Shown here: positions 26,001-34,208 of the stretch, piece by piece | Position numbering within the stretch: the stretch's first letter is position 1 | How the letters are laid out: every line of letters starts with the position of its first letter | Source: Phycisphaerales bacterium Planc_01 | GTDB taxonomy: Bacteria > Planctomycetota > Phycisphaerae > Sedimentisphaerales > Anaerobacaceae | Direction of reading: 5' to 3' | DNA length: 49,945 nucleotides | Assembly (NCBI GenBank): GCA_001603075.1 | Contig: LVBB01000057.1 | Location: 1-49,945, forward strand | The notes under the pieces: generated by a model | Told to the model about the DNA's origin: nothing | Databases searched by the model: none | Seen by the model: only the letters and a program-made list of their open reading frames with translations | Position numbers and translations under genes: made by a program

Positions 26001-26794
26001 CCGGCTGGACCGCCAGGATCCCCACGCTGGATCTGAGCGAGGCGCCGCAGGAGATCCGGCCGGGACAGCGGCTCTCTCTCGAACTGCGCGCATCGAATCC
26101 GGAGAATCGCCCCCTTCGTTTCATCGTCGGCTCGTTGCCTGAGGGAGCTTCGTTCGACGAGGGTACGCGAATCGTCTCCTGGAAGCCCACGGCCGCCCAG
26201 GCGTTCCGGACGTATCGCTTCTCGTTTCTGGTCACCGACGGCATCCACCAGACCAGCCGCAGCGTGGCCATCGCCGTGGTCCCCAATGCGATTTATGCGG
26301 CCGACATGGACACCGATCCGAACTGGCAGCTCGACGAGGGATGGGCTTGGGGCACCCCTACGGGCGGCGGCTCGTGGCGCGGCGACCCGGGTTCGGGCTA
26401 TACCGGACAGACCGTGATCGGATATGCCCTCGACGGCGACTACGAGAACGACCTGGCCGAGACGCGCTACGCCACGACAGGCCCGATCGACTGCCAGGGA
26501 TTTGCCAACATCCGCCTGGGTTTCTGGCGATGGCTGGGCGTCGAGTCACCCTACGATCGCGCCTGCATCCAGGTCTCCAACGACGGCGTCAACTGGACCG
26601 ACCTCTGGACCGGCGGCAATTCACAGGTCAGCGACGATTCGTGGCGGTTTGTCGAATACCTCGTGCCCGCATCCATCGGCGATGGGCGATCGACGCTCTG
26701 CTTCCGATGGGGCATCGGCCCGACGGATGATTCGGTCACCTACGCCGGGTGGAATATCGACGACGTCCAGATCACCGGAGACAGCATCGAGTAG
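23039..26794 (+). CDS. Exported subtilisin-like (S8) protein with FG-GAP repeats; catalytic Asp replaced
   Basis: 1251 aa from ATG 23039 (MKTHYWNRILAATAVSVAVL), after AAAGGGAGAG; signal peptide, then a prodomain (about 45-145, 'YVPGEVLVRFKSDSAAADDT'). The S8 domain is at about 150-450. H243 ('EGHETMVAGV'), N338 ('SAGNSA') and S400 ('GTSFSAPYVA') are present, but the Asp of the usual D[ST]G motif reads Gly: 'GVLGTGVDITHPDL', G182, codon GGT. Seven FG-GAP/VCBS-like repeats follow (about 590-960, 'DIDGDGDYEIVG', 'DLDGDGDSEIIIG', 'DIDGDGQKEVLVG'), probably a Ca-binding beta-propeller. Then come an Ig-like unit (about 985-1085) and a C-terminal jelly-roll (about 1090-1250, 'NDGVNWTDLWTGG'). A strong promoter precedes it and a terminator follows. 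Either an inactive pseudoprotease or a sequence error at one base. Confidence 0.92.
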   Translation: MKTHYWNRILAATAVSVAVLLWAPAALLSDEPDQTTNIQDPHPAASLRYVPGEVLVRFKSDSAAADDTQTRTEEAALWRLRTNHRLEVLKSVSRPMDAKGRVRGRTPRAFHVLKADGDVQAICAQLRDDPDVEFAQPNYIYRPCRVPNDPDFADQYAHQLIQMAEAWDISTGSRDVVVGVLGTGVDITHPDLNDNIWENRNEIPGNGIDDDGNGYVDDVHGWNFESQNNEVAPKTAPNGIEGHETMVAGVIAAVGDNGRGVCGVNWQCSIMPLRVSIYITTAEVAEALDYAAANGAHIVNMSFGAGIEEPDWAGDPIMHEAIDNAFARGVLLVASAGNSATDDVYYPAAYYNVMSVASTDGEDAKTDHSTFGAWVDIAAPGTDIVTTDLNGEYIATAGTSFSAPYVAAVAALVLAHRPELTHVELRAILENTSDPVYYGSVNSDAGYIGTGRVNAYRALQAADRAHPLGEIATPRQAESLATDIETVDVLLFVHGDSYRLEYSTYASGDWTVAAEGVGPTEPNEFVRLSLPSPGPGTYELKLTVTREGIAHTDRKVVGIEAAPSQAPWPTPTTVPYPPNDQFYGGPICIDVDGDGRNEIIQSSIAWDTRWGDPRLAIWREDGTALPGWPKLLSFAYDPPFCAVGDIDGDGDYEIVGTCNYDGIVCAWHAESGEYVDGWPKALGGWYGSIVGYPVLADLDGDGDSEIIIGLDYQSADTFALHALQGDGTPLWQRRYICEGAISAADFDGDGDIEIAFCGYGPGVSNIYTYLFDHQGQLIARWRGGSGKGTAVADLDGDGLCELIFCTEDGVQAVGIDGSTLWKTRIGDGFDTAGGLSVADIDDDGRSEVFVNSYVRADGYFFTRVHALDSQGRPLTEAGFPKTVIGDPGHSVPLIADIDGDGQKEVLVGTAGAALIAWESDGSIVTGFPMLTLPTEIDCTATIADLDQDGDVEILVGGYDYRFHVVDMPGRADPDTTDWSAARHDPQNSGWTARIPTLDLSEAPQEIRPGQRLSLELRASNPENRPLRFIVGSLPEGASFDEGTRIVSWKPTAAQAFRTYRFSFLVTDGIHQTSRSVAIAVVPNAIYAADMDTDPNWQLDEGWAWGTPTGGGSWRGDPGSGYTGQTVIGYALDGDYENDLAETRYATTGPIDCQGFANIRLGFWRWLGVESPYDRACIQVSNDGVNWTDLWTGGNSQVSDDSWRFVEYLVPASIGDGRSTLCFRWGIGPTDDSVTYAGWNIDDVQITGDSIE

Positions 26795-26820
26795 ACCCAG
26801 ACTGATCGACAGAAGACAGC

Positions 26821-26858
26821 AGCCCTGCCCGCTCACTGTCAGACGGGCAGGGCTTTTT
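26821..26858 (+). terminator. Intrinsic terminator after the subtilisin-like gene
   Basis: AGCCCTGCCCG and CGGGCAGGGCT form a perfect 11-bp stem around a 12-nt loop, ending in TTTTT. It starts 27 nt after the stop. Confidence 0.95.
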
Positions 26859-27037
26859 CATGCGCGGCAGGGCGTGGGTGCTCGCACAGCCAGCCGTCAG
26901 CCAAGTCGAACGGCACAGAGCGAGAAAAGGCGTTACAGTATCGCCGAGGTCCGGCACTACCATGGCAGAGGCCGCTGATGCAGGCCGGATAGTGTATGGA
27001 GGAATCTCCGTTCCCTCCGGAGTTATCTCGCGACCGG

Positions 27038-27064
27038 GGCCGTGGGGTGCGACAACCCACGGCC
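27038..27064. terminator. Hairpin between the convergent S8 and glycosidase-like genes
   Basis: GGCCGTGGG / CCCACGGCC with a 9-nt loop, followed on the plus strand by TCGTCTTTC. It lies about 73 nt beyond the stop of the minus-strand gene at 27137 and may end that transcript. The rest of 26859-27136 holds no gene. Confidence 0.35.
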
Positions 27065-27136
27065 TCGTCTTTCAGTGCCCGGACCCGTTTCAGGTTGGGT
27101 GATCTTCCGGCACACACCGGGGTCGGGACGCACCTA

Positions 27137-29446
27137 TCATGGCAACGTCCGAAGGATGGATTCGCAGTTGACGACCTTCTCCACGAGGTCCAGCGGCAGA
27201 TAGTAATAGTGATTGGATGCCTCGAACCCGATGCGCGGGTCCTGGCGCGTCAGCGCAAACAGGCGGCGGGCATTTCCGATCTCGGCATTGGCCTTTGCCC
27301 GCATCGTAGCAACCGCGGTGTCACGCTCGGCCTGGTTCAGCGATCCGGAGCGCAGCGCGTTCCTGGCCAGGATGAAGCGGATCTGGTTGGCCACACTGTC
27401 GAAATGCAACCCTGCCGCCTCGGCGACGACCAGATCGCTGCGGGCGTTCGCACGCTCCTGTGGCTCGCCGATCTTCTCGAGCGTCTCGATCCAGATCGCC
27501 AGCCCCTGCTGCCAGCCGGAAGCGATCCTTTCGAACTGCCCGGCCAGCACCTCGGCCGGATAGATGCCCCGCCAGCCGTCCACGTCGTCGTATGGGAAGC
27601 CGACCATCGTCGACGGATATCCGGTCGGTTCGAGATAGAGTAGATTGGACGGACCGCACTGGCTGGGGCCGCGATAGACGTAGCTTCCGTCGAAGGGGAA
27701 CTCCGAAAAGGCGTCGCTGAACTTCGACCAGCCCGCGATCATCTCCGAGGCGACCCCGCGACCGTATCGCCTCTCGGCCACCTGCATCAGCGCCTGCTCC
27801 GTAGTCGGGGCGGGCTGCTGTTGAAACTGCCTGACCAGTTCGAGGTTCGGCGACGGATAGCCGCCCAACGTCCAGCTCAGCATGAGGCCATCGACGCCCG
27901 TCTGGCTCAGGTTGCTGCAATGCTGGGCGACGAGACTCATCACGGGAAGATACGGAACCGCCGACAGCTCCCATGTGCAATTGACCTGCACCTTGGCAAG
28001 CGTCTTGAGCCCGCGCCTGCGGGCGAGCGCCCAGTGCCTCTGGGCCCGGGGTCCCGGGCCGACGGCCGAGATCGAATACTCCCCGACCGTGCCGGCGACG
28101 CCGCCTCGCACGATGGGCTTGCCCCACTCGCTGACGCACATCAGATACACGTCATCGGGCAGAAGCTCGATGATCCGCGAGGCCCAGTCCGGGCTGCCCC
28201 ATCCGGCGCCGGTGCCGTCGGGCCAGCCCCAATCCCAGACGATCACCCTGGCCTTCGGGTCGCCCGCGCGAACGCCGGCGGCGATGGCGGCGTTGACCTC
28301 GGCGATGACCTCCGGGCCCGACCGTTTCGAGCAACGCGGACACCCATCGGCCGTGCGGGTATGACTGTAGCAGTTGGTCAGGTTCTCCGAGGCGGTGATG
28401 GTGAAGACGCCGCCCAGACCGCCGACGCGCGAGAACACGTGCCGCAGCGAATCCGTGATCCACTGCCGCACCTGCGGAGCGGAGGTGCAGAGCACGGCAT
28501 AGTCCCCTTGCCGAATGCCACGCAGTTCCTCTCTGCGGTCCAGCAGCGAAGCCGGGACGGCGCGAGGCTCGTTCATGTAGAGGTAAATGGCGACGCCGTG
28601 ACGGGCGGCCCGCTCGACCATCTTCGCCAGGTTGGCCAGGCGCACCTCGTGATCGGCGGTGGGCCGGCCCAGCGCATCGCTCGGGGCCAGTTGCGAGAGC
28701 ACGACATGCAGCCAGACGCCGTTGACGCCCGACTGCGAGAGCCGACGCAGCAGCACGTCGGGATACGGGTCCAACTCCGGATGGAGCAGCGGATCTCCGA
28801 AGAGGCCTGCATACGAATACAGAAAGCGAATCGGCTCTTCGCCGTTGTGATTCGGCTGCCCGACCACTTCCACATCCGTCGTCTCGGTGAAGAAGTCGAA
28901 CCGCGGCTTTGACGGCGCAGCGAGCGCCTCGCCGAAATGGGACGAGACAATCTCGCGAATCTCGGCGCATCGTTTTTGGGTCGCCTCGTTTGGCTCGACG
29001 TAGCGGATCGGCGTACACATCGGTTTGAGCGAGCCGAGCTTGATCCAGAGAAAATCGTCCTCGCGCAGCGTGAAGGCCAGCTTCTGCGCATCCCAGCCGA
29101 GCAGCGTCAGCAGTTGCTCGTACGGAAGCAGGTGCCAGTTCCGCCGGATGATCGTGATGTAGCCCCGCTGCTGGTACTCGGCCGGCGGCCGCCTGTGAGC
29201 AGGCAGACCCATCGACAGGCCGACGTCACGAACGTTCGCAGGCGTGGTCTCGAGCACCTCGGCCATGCGTTCGAGTGAGATCAGTTCCCAGTTGCGCCAG
29301 ACGAAGGCGTGCAACCGGTCGGGAAAATGCTCCAGCGGGACCGCCGCCCGCGCCGTGCCCGTCGGCAGTGCTTCGGCTCGACACACACCTGTGCCCGCCA
29401 GAGAAACGACCACCCCCGCCACAAGCATCCATCGTTCTGCCTTCAT
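27137..29446 (-). CDS. Exported glycoside-hydrolase-like protein (TIM-barrel type, family not identified)
   Basis: 769 aa. Signal peptide 'MLVAGVVVSLAGTGVCRAEA'. Residues about 40-145 hold two similar helical modules, 'FVWRNWELISLERMAEVLET' and 'IIRRNWHLLPYEQLLTLLGW', each followed by a short helix-turn segment. Residues about 190-560 look like a (beta/alpha)8 glycosidase: 'VLLRRLSQSGVNGVWLHVVL', 'RHGVAIYLYMNEPRAVPASL', 'VIVWDWGWPDGTGAGWGSPD', 'GVDGLMLSWTLGGYPSP'. A helical C-terminal part follows (about 570-769). I cannot assign a CAZy family or confirm the catalytic acids. It follows the heparinase-like gene by 150 bp on the same strand, so a shared role in polysaccharide breakdown is likely. 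Confidence 0.8.
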   Translation of the reverse strand: MKAERWMLVAGVVVSLAGTGVCRAEALPTGTARAAVPLEHFPDRLHAFVWRNWELISLERMAEVLETTPANVRDVGLSMGLPAHRRPPAEYQQRGYITIIRRNWHLLPYEQLLTLLGWDAQKLAFTLREDDFLWIKLGSLKPMCTPIRYVEPNEATQKRCAEIREIVSSHFGEALAAPSKPRFDFFTETTDVEVVGQPNHNGEEPIRFLYSYAGLFGDPLLHPELDPYPDVLLRRLSQSGVNGVWLHVVLSQLAPSDALGRPTADHEVRLANLAKMVERAARHGVAIYLYMNEPRAVPASLLDRREELRGIRQGDYAVLCTSAPQVRQWITDSLRHVFSRVGGLGGVFTITASENLTNCYSHTRTADGCPRCSKRSGPEVIAEVNAAIAAGVRAGDPKARVIVWDWGWPDGTGAGWGSPDWASRIIELLPDDVYLMCVSEWGKPIVRGGVAGTVGEYSISAVGPGPRAQRHWALARRRGLKTLAKVQVNCTWELSAVPYLPVMSLVAQHCSNLSQTGVDGLMLSWTLGGYPSPNLELVRQFQQQPAPTTEQALMQVAERRYGRGVASEMIAGWSKFSDAFSEFPFDGSYVYRGPSQCGPSNLLYLEPTGYPSTMVGFPYDDVDGWRGIYPAEVLAGQFERIASGWQQGLAIWIETLEKIGEPQERANARSDLVVAEAAGLHFDSVANQIRFILARNALRSGSLNQAERDTAVATMRAKANAEIGNARRLFALTRQDPRIGFEASNHYYYLPLDLVEKVVNCESILRTLP

Positions 29447-29596
29447 CTCCTGTGCCCTCTCATCGAGTTCTGATCTCAGACGGCAGCGCTCGACCGGCCG
29501 GCCGCCCCGGCGATTTTACCGCGAGCACGCCGTTGCCTCCACCCCATTCCCCAAGACCCCTCCGTCGGCGTCCGGTCGTTGGCGGAGCAATGTGGC

Positions 29597-32437
29597 TTAC
29601 CGGGATCGCAGGATTTCTTCGCCGTCACGGAGGACGCGCAGGCGGGTGCGGTTGTCGCGGGGGACGTCGAACTGCAATTCATCGATCTGGTCGGACCATT
29701 CGAGGCGGGCTGTGCCGGTGTCGGCATCGACACTGACCGAGGGCAGGTCCTCGCCCATTCGGAACGGGACCAGCACGATGCGGAACCGGCACTCGACGGT
29801 CTCGGCGGCAACGAGGGTACGGCCCCGCACGTTCTCCAGCCGACAGGCGGACGGCCCGACCTCCTGCACCAGCAGCATGGGTGTGCCATCCGGAATCCTG
29901 TCCCCCTGTGCGGCGGTCAATACGAGTGTCTTGGGATCGAGTCCCGGCAAGGTCGCCGTCCGGAACCCGCCCGGCATCTGCCATTCGTAGAGATGTGTGC
30001 TGTCGTCCTTGCGGATGTCGTCGATGACGATTGCATAGGGATGGCCGCCGCGAACCAGACCCGCCGAACGATAGGCGTAAGCGACCGGGTTGAACCGCGT
30101 GCGCACTGTGGGAAACCATCGGTTGCGCAACGGCGGCGCCCAGTGATTGATGCGGTAGCGCTGCGTGCCCTTGAGGACTCGCACGACGAGCGGATCGATC
30201 TCCAACTCCCAGGAGCGTCCCGCGATCGGCTCGGCGTTCCAGTCGACCACCCGGCTCGCCCAGAGCCAATCGTAGGCGTTGCGGAGATCGACTGAGGCGA
30301 TGGCCCCGGTCTGGGCGATGGCGGCGCCGAGATACGCCACTCGCGGCGGCGACAGGCCGGCGCCGTCGTCCTGCCCCACACCGTCGATCAGAACGATGGC
30401 ATGGTCTGCCGATGCCGGGTCGTCGTCGGAGAGCCCGTCGCGTCCCCAGGTCACGCCGTGGGCCTGAAGATAGAATGAGCCGGCGTCGTGGTGCGCAGGC
30501 CCACCGCCAAGATAGAGGTCGGGCCGGGCCTGCATGTTGATCCACAACGCCTCGACGCTGTTGTCGCTGCGCGAGGAGAACAGCCCCTGGGACGGATTGC
30601 TGAAATCCAGCGGCAGACCAAGCGCCTCTCGCGATGTCGCGCGCCAGGGCGCGTCGTACAGCAGGCTCTTCGCCAGCCCCGGATCGGTCAGGCCCGGCAA
30701 GGACATAGGTTCGGCATCGAGCGAGGCAATCTTTCGGCGATACTGCTGCGGATCGAATTCGGCAACGGCGTGGGCCGGACCCAGCAGATAGTCGGCGCAT
30801 CGGTCGTTCGGGTACAGGACCTTCCACGCCGCAACAACCTGCCGGCTCAACGGCTCGCTGCCCCGCGTCCCCCGAGAGGCCGTCACGACGCCGTCGGGCG
30901 AAGTGCACTGCACCTGCGATTCGAGCAACTGTCGCCAGTGTGGATGGCCGAAGGTGTTGACGCCCCGCCGCGCCAGCGCCACCATCGAAAGCAGTTGGAA
31001 TGGCAGGCCCTCCCCGCTGCTTCCGTTGGATTCGTGCAGCGTGCCGTATTCGTCGATGCCCCACTGCAGGAAAGCCTTGACCGTCTCAATGCCGCAATCG
31101 TGCACTTGTTCGTCGAAACCCTCTTCGCCTTCGATGGCCAGATTGGCCAGGAAGATCGTCAGGTCGCGCGTAACCCAGTGGTTGTCGCGGACGCGCAGCG
31201 GGCCGTTCTGGCCGTATCCGCGCCGGCCCGCCACCACCTTGCCGATGAGGCGCCGAACGAGCGTACGTTGCTCATCCGTCATCCACTTGGCGGCAAAATC
31301 GTAATTCAGCCCCAGGTCCGTCGGTCCGATCCACCCCGGCGTGTCGCGCCAGTAGACGTTGTATACGTCGGGCCGATCCATGTGGGCGTCGACGCGGGGC
31401 TCGATGAGGCGGCAGTAATTGGCGATCGCCGAGGCAACCTTCGTCCCGAGATCGTCGTCCCCGCTCAACAGGGCATACAACGCGATCGCATTGAGATTCC
31501 GTGTGAGACGGTTGGTTTGTCCGTCCGTCGCACCCTGTTCCGAAGACACGGCGGCGACAAGCTGATCGGCATCAAGATCCCCGGCAACGAGCTGTGCGAA
31601 GAGCCGTCCTTCCCCGGTACCGGCATCCAGCCAGGTCTTGCCCAACAGGTATTCTGTCTCGATCAGGGACATTGCGCCGGTCACGGACGACTTGATGCGC
31701 GCCAGGATCAGAGGGACATCCTGAGGGCTGAACAGGATACGCGGGTGCACCCCCGGCGCCGGCACATCACTGGCCAACTCGTGCATGCCGAGGGTCGGGG
31801 TGTCGTATCGCTTCTCCGAGATCAGCCGCCACTGTGTTTCCGGGTCGTCATAGAGCGCCAGTTGGCTTGGCGTGAACGCGACGTGTTCGGCCCAGCGGCC
31901 CCATGCCCTCAGGCTGGGGATGTTTCGGTAGGCGATCTGCGGATCGGCGAACTTCTCCGGCGTGTCGAACAGCGTGATAATCGAGTCAATCAACTGCGAA
32001 TCGCCGAGCGTCATCGGCGTATCACTGACGATCACCAGACCTCGCTCTTCCGTGAACACCTTCTTGCCAAGCCGGGCAGCCAGGTCGGCAATGGCGACCA
32101 TCCGGCCCTTCTCTGCGATCCGGAACCCGAACCAGGGCAGGTGCTTGATGCCGAAGGCCGACAAGGCAAACCGCTTCGGGACCATCACCTTTCCTTTGAC
32201 CACTTCGGCTTCCGTCCGCCAGTTGTCCGGATCGAGGCGAATCTGCTGTCCCTCGACGAACCCATGCCGCCCGCCGGCGAAGACCACGACCAGAGTGTCG
32301 TTGAGCCTGGCCCTGGCCGCCTCGGTGGCCTGGCGGCTGTATGCCCCCAAGTCCGCACCGGCGGCGCCCCGGCCGACGCCGGTCCTGACGGCCATGACCG
32401 TAGTCGTCACCAGAATTGCCGTGATGAGTCTTTTCAT
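29597..32437 (-). CDS. Exported heparinase II/III-like polysaccharide lyase
   Basis: 946 aa from the start at 32437 (MKRLITAILVTTTVMAVRTG), chosen for its signal peptide; the longer frame begins with unrelated sequence. Residues about 35-135 resemble a copper-amine-oxidase N-terminal-like domain ('FVEGQQIRLDPDNWRTEAEV', 'VMVPKRFALSAFGIKHL'), a small binding unit found on many secreted enzymes. Residues about 240-590 form an alpha-helical toroid typical of alginate/heparin lyases ('HPRILFSPQDVPLILARIKS', 'GLNYDFAAKWMTDEQRTLVR', 'YGTLHESNGSSGEGLPFQLL'). The C-terminal beta part carries the heparinase-type segment 'PAHHDAGSFYLQAHGVTWGR'. Likely substrate: an acidic glycan of algae or animals (inference). 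Confidence 0.85.
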   Translation of the reverse strand: MKRLITAILVTTTVMAVRTGVGRGAAGADLGAYSRQATEAARARLNDTLVVVFAGGRHGFVEGQQIRLDPDNWRTEAEVVKGKVMVPKRFALSAFGIKHLPWFGFRIAEKGRMVAIADLAARLGKKVFTEERGLVIVSDTPMTLGDSQLIDSIITLFDTPEKFADPQIAYRNIPSLRAWGRWAEHVAFTPSQLALYDDPETQWRLISEKRYDTPTLGMHELASDVPAPGVHPRILFSPQDVPLILARIKSSVTGAMSLIETEYLLGKTWLDAGTGEGRLFAQLVAGDLDADQLVAAVSSEQGATDGQTNRLTRNLNAIALYALLSGDDDLGTKVASAIANYCRLIEPRVDAHMDRPDVYNVYWRDTPGWIGPTDLGLNYDFAAKWMTDEQRTLVRRLIGKVVAGRRGYGQNGPLRVRDNHWVTRDLTIFLANLAIEGEEGFDEQVHDCGIETVKAFLQWGIDEYGTLHESNGSSGEGLPFQLLSMVALARRGVNTFGHPHWRQLLESQVQCTSPDGVVTASRGTRGSEPLSRQVVAAWKVLYPNDRCADYLLGPAHAVAEFDPQQYRRKIASLDAEPMSLPGLTDPGLAKSLLYDAPWRATSREALGLPLDFSNPSQGLFSSRSDNSVEALWINMQARPDLYLGGGPAHHDAGSFYLQAHGVTWGRDGLSDDDPASADHAIVLIDGVGQDDGAGLSPPRVAYLGAAIAQTGAIASVDLRNAYDWLWASRVVDWNAEPIAGRSWELEIDPLVVRVLKGTQRYRINHWAPPLRNRWFPTVRTRFNPVAYAYRSAGLVRGGHPYAIVIDDIRKDDSTHLYEWQMPGGFRTATLPGLDPKTLVLTAAQGDRIPDGTPMLLVQEVGPSACRLENVRGRTLVAAETVECRFRIVLVPFRMGEDLPSVSVDADTGTARLEWSDQIDELQFDVPRDNRTRLRVLRDGEEILRSR

Positions 32438-33006
32438 CTTCCAATGATGCTCCGTACCGAACCGCCGCACCGGCCCGCAGCCGATGCCTGTAAACCAGCA
32501 TACCCGAAATCCCGCCTTCTTGCCAGAAAACGTCATCACCGAACGCATCCGGCGGCCCGGCAAGAGACGATTCCGCATGGGAACACCCACCTCGGTCCCA
32601 TATTCTACGAGTTTCTACACGGCCACAAACGCCGTCTGAAAAAGTCTGCTCGCCAACCGATTTCTGTTCGGTTTTTGTTTGGGTTTTCCAGACGGCATGG
32701 TCGATAGAACATGACGAAGAACAAACCGAAACGGAACCACGGGCTTGTGTGGGGATTCAAGGATGGACGCGTACAGGAACAACAGGATCGACCCGGTGTG
32801 CAAGTTCGGGACGGGCGGCGAGTATATCTCGACGTGGCCGCCTTCGCGCATGCCGTTTTGCGATCCTTCGGCCGGGGCACTGACGAAGGTGCTGTCGTGC
32901 CTGGTCGAGATCATGGGTGTGGTATCGGGGGTCCGGTGCGTCCGGCCCGCCGACGGGATGGTGCAGACGGCTCTTGCCCCGCGAGCCGCTCTGGAGGAAA
33001 GCAAAG
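32438..33006. other. 569-bp divergent intergenic region (heparinase-like / lexA)
   Basis: No gene I can defend. A frame from 32763 has some protein-like composition but overlaps lexA by 250 bases and shows no family signal. A local AT-rich patch at about 32610-32720 contains the nested inverted repeat listed separately. I looked for a LexA box ahead of lexA (including GAAC...GTTC forms) and found none that is convincing. Confidence 0.5.
32631..32696. repeat. Nested inverted repeat in an AT-rich patch
   Basis: Outer arms GCCGTCTG (32631-32638) and CAGACGGC (32689-32696) enclose a 6-bp hairpin AACCGA/TCGGTT (32655-32660, 32668-32673) followed by TTTGTTTGGGTTTT. The inner hairpin plus T-rich tail looks like a weak plus-strand terminator, but no plus-strand gene lies upstream of it. 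Confidence 0.45.
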
Positions 33007-33669
33007 ATGCACGCACGATACGTAGAACCCATCGACGGGTTGACACCCCGCCAAGTCGAGGTGCTCAGACTCATCGGCTCTTTCTGCGACAGTCAACGCT
33101 ATTCCCCGACGATCGCCGAACTGGCGTCGCGGATGGCCATCAGCCGAAGCACAGTGTTCGAACACCTCGCCGAACTGCAAAGAAAAGGACTTCTCTCGAC
33201 CTCGCCGGGCAGGGCACGCTCTTTGAGACTGACCTCAAGCGGGCACGCACTGCTTGACCAGCTCGATGCGGGCGAGCCGGGCGAGAATCCCGAGTGGCCT
33301 GGGGGTGTGCCCCTGCTGGGCCAGATCGCCGCCGGCCTGCCGCGCGAGGCGATCGAGAACACCGAATCGATCTCGCTCGAATCCTGCTTCGGACTCGGGG
33401 CCGACCTGTTCGCTTTGGAGGTCTCCGGCGACAGCATGATCGAGGAGAACATCGAGCCGGGCGACTACGTCATCTGCCGGCGGACGAACGTGGCCGACAA
33501 CGGGGACCTCGTCGTCGCCCTGGTCGACGACGGCGAAGCAACCCTGAAACGCTTCTACAAGGAAGATCACTGCATTCGTCTTCAGCCGGCCAATGCAAAC
33601 TACGCGCCGATCCACACGAACAACTGCCACATCGAAGGCATCGTCGTCGGCCTGGTGCGCCGCCTCTGA
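33007..33669 (+). CDS. lexA: LexA repressor (SOS response)
   Basis: 220 aa from ATG 33007 (MHARYVEPIDGLTPRQVEVL), after CTGGAGGAAAG. The winged helix is at about 10-75, recognition segment 'TIAELASRMAISRSTVFEHL'. The self-cleavage machinery is intact: scissile bond A109-G110 in 'LLGQIAAGLPRE', nucleophile S143 in 'VSGDSMIEENIEPGDYVI', and K181 in 'GEATLKRFYKE'. LexA represses DNA-repair genes until RecA filaments trigger cleavage. It is convergent with the NYN gene, 21 bp apart. No operator could be defined by eye. Confidence 0.95.
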   Translation: MHARYVEPIDGLTPRQVEVLRLIGSFCDSQRYSPTIAELASRMAISRSTVFEHLAELQRKGLLSTSPGRARSLRLTSSGHALLDQLDAGEPGENPEWPGGVPLLGQIAAGLPREAIENTESISLESCFGLGADLFALEVSGDSMIEENIEPGDYVICRRTNVADNGDLVVALVDDGEATLKRFYKEDHCIRLQPANANYAPIHTNNCHIEGIVVGLVRRL

Positions 33670-33690
33670 TCGCCACCGCGTCGGAAAAAG

Positions 33691-34170
33691 CTACTCGTCC
33701 AGTCCGAACAGATCGAGCCACTGCTCGGTCTCGCCATCGGTCAGGCCGTCCCGCTTCTCCTCCGGCTCCTTGACGGCCGGCTTGTCGCGGCGAAGTTCGT
33801 TGAGAACCTGACTCCAGAACTGATCCGATTTGACCGTGGCCGCCTTCCTGGCGGCGACGGCCTGTCGCAACCGACGGTCGTTGCTGACCACCGTCAGTCG
33901 CCGGGGCGACGTGCTGGCCGCCACCTTCTCCTCGATCACCGTGTCGGCGTCGCTGTGAAATCCGGAGAACACCACGCTCAGCCGGCCGACGGAATCGAAT
34001 TCGCTCTTGTCCGGCGGTCCGGCTCCATCGAAGACCACCTCGCCTTCCTCGGATGTCATCGCGAAATAGCGATCCAGTGTCCGACAAAGCTGAATCTCAT
34101 TCGTCACTTCGGGCTCATCACGGACCTCGTGAATCGCCCACAACAGATTCGTTCCATCGATAATCACCAT
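33691..34170 (-). CDS. YacP-like NYN-domain protein (putative ribonuclease)
   Basis: 159 aa. The NYN/PIN-like fold is marked by acidic residues: 'MVIIDGTNLLWAIHEVR', 'VVFDGAGPPDKSEFDS', 'FSGFHSDADTVIEEKV', 'RLTVVSNDRRLRQAVAA'. YacP (Rae1) relatives are endoribonucleases in Bacillus, where Rae1 works at the ribosome. The C-terminal 40 residues are charged and probably flexible. It is the last gene in a run with the CPBP-like protein and pyrC, with gaps of 38 and 60 bp. Confidence 0.85.
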   Translation of the reverse strand: MVIIDGTNLLWAIHEVRDEPEVTNEIQLCRTLDRYFAMTSEEGEVVFDGAGPPDKSEFDSVGRLSVVFSGFHSDADTVIEEKVAASTSPRRLTVVSNDRRLRQAVAARKAATVKSDQFWSQVLNELRRDKPAVKEPEEKRDGLTDGETEQWLDLFGLDE

Positions 34171-34208
34171 CTCAACACTCGCTCATCGGAGATATCGCGC
34201 CCTCGAAT

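Noticed and set aside
32631-32640. Exact match to the 10-base Neisseria DNA-uptake core (GCCGTCTGAA), with a near-inverted copy at 32685-32698
   Set aside because: Only one exact copy and one imperfect copy are present, and the gene content is planctomycete. A chance match within an inverted repeat is the simpler explanation.
32890-33006. Search for a LexA operator ahead of lexA
   Set aside because: No GAAC...GTTC or other clear dyad at a promoter could be found; only a small CGGCTC/GAGCCG hairpin is visible.
32763-33257. Plus-strand open frame upstream of and overlapping lexA
   Set aside because: It would overlap lexA by about 250 bases in another frame, has no family signal and no convincing ribosome-binding site.
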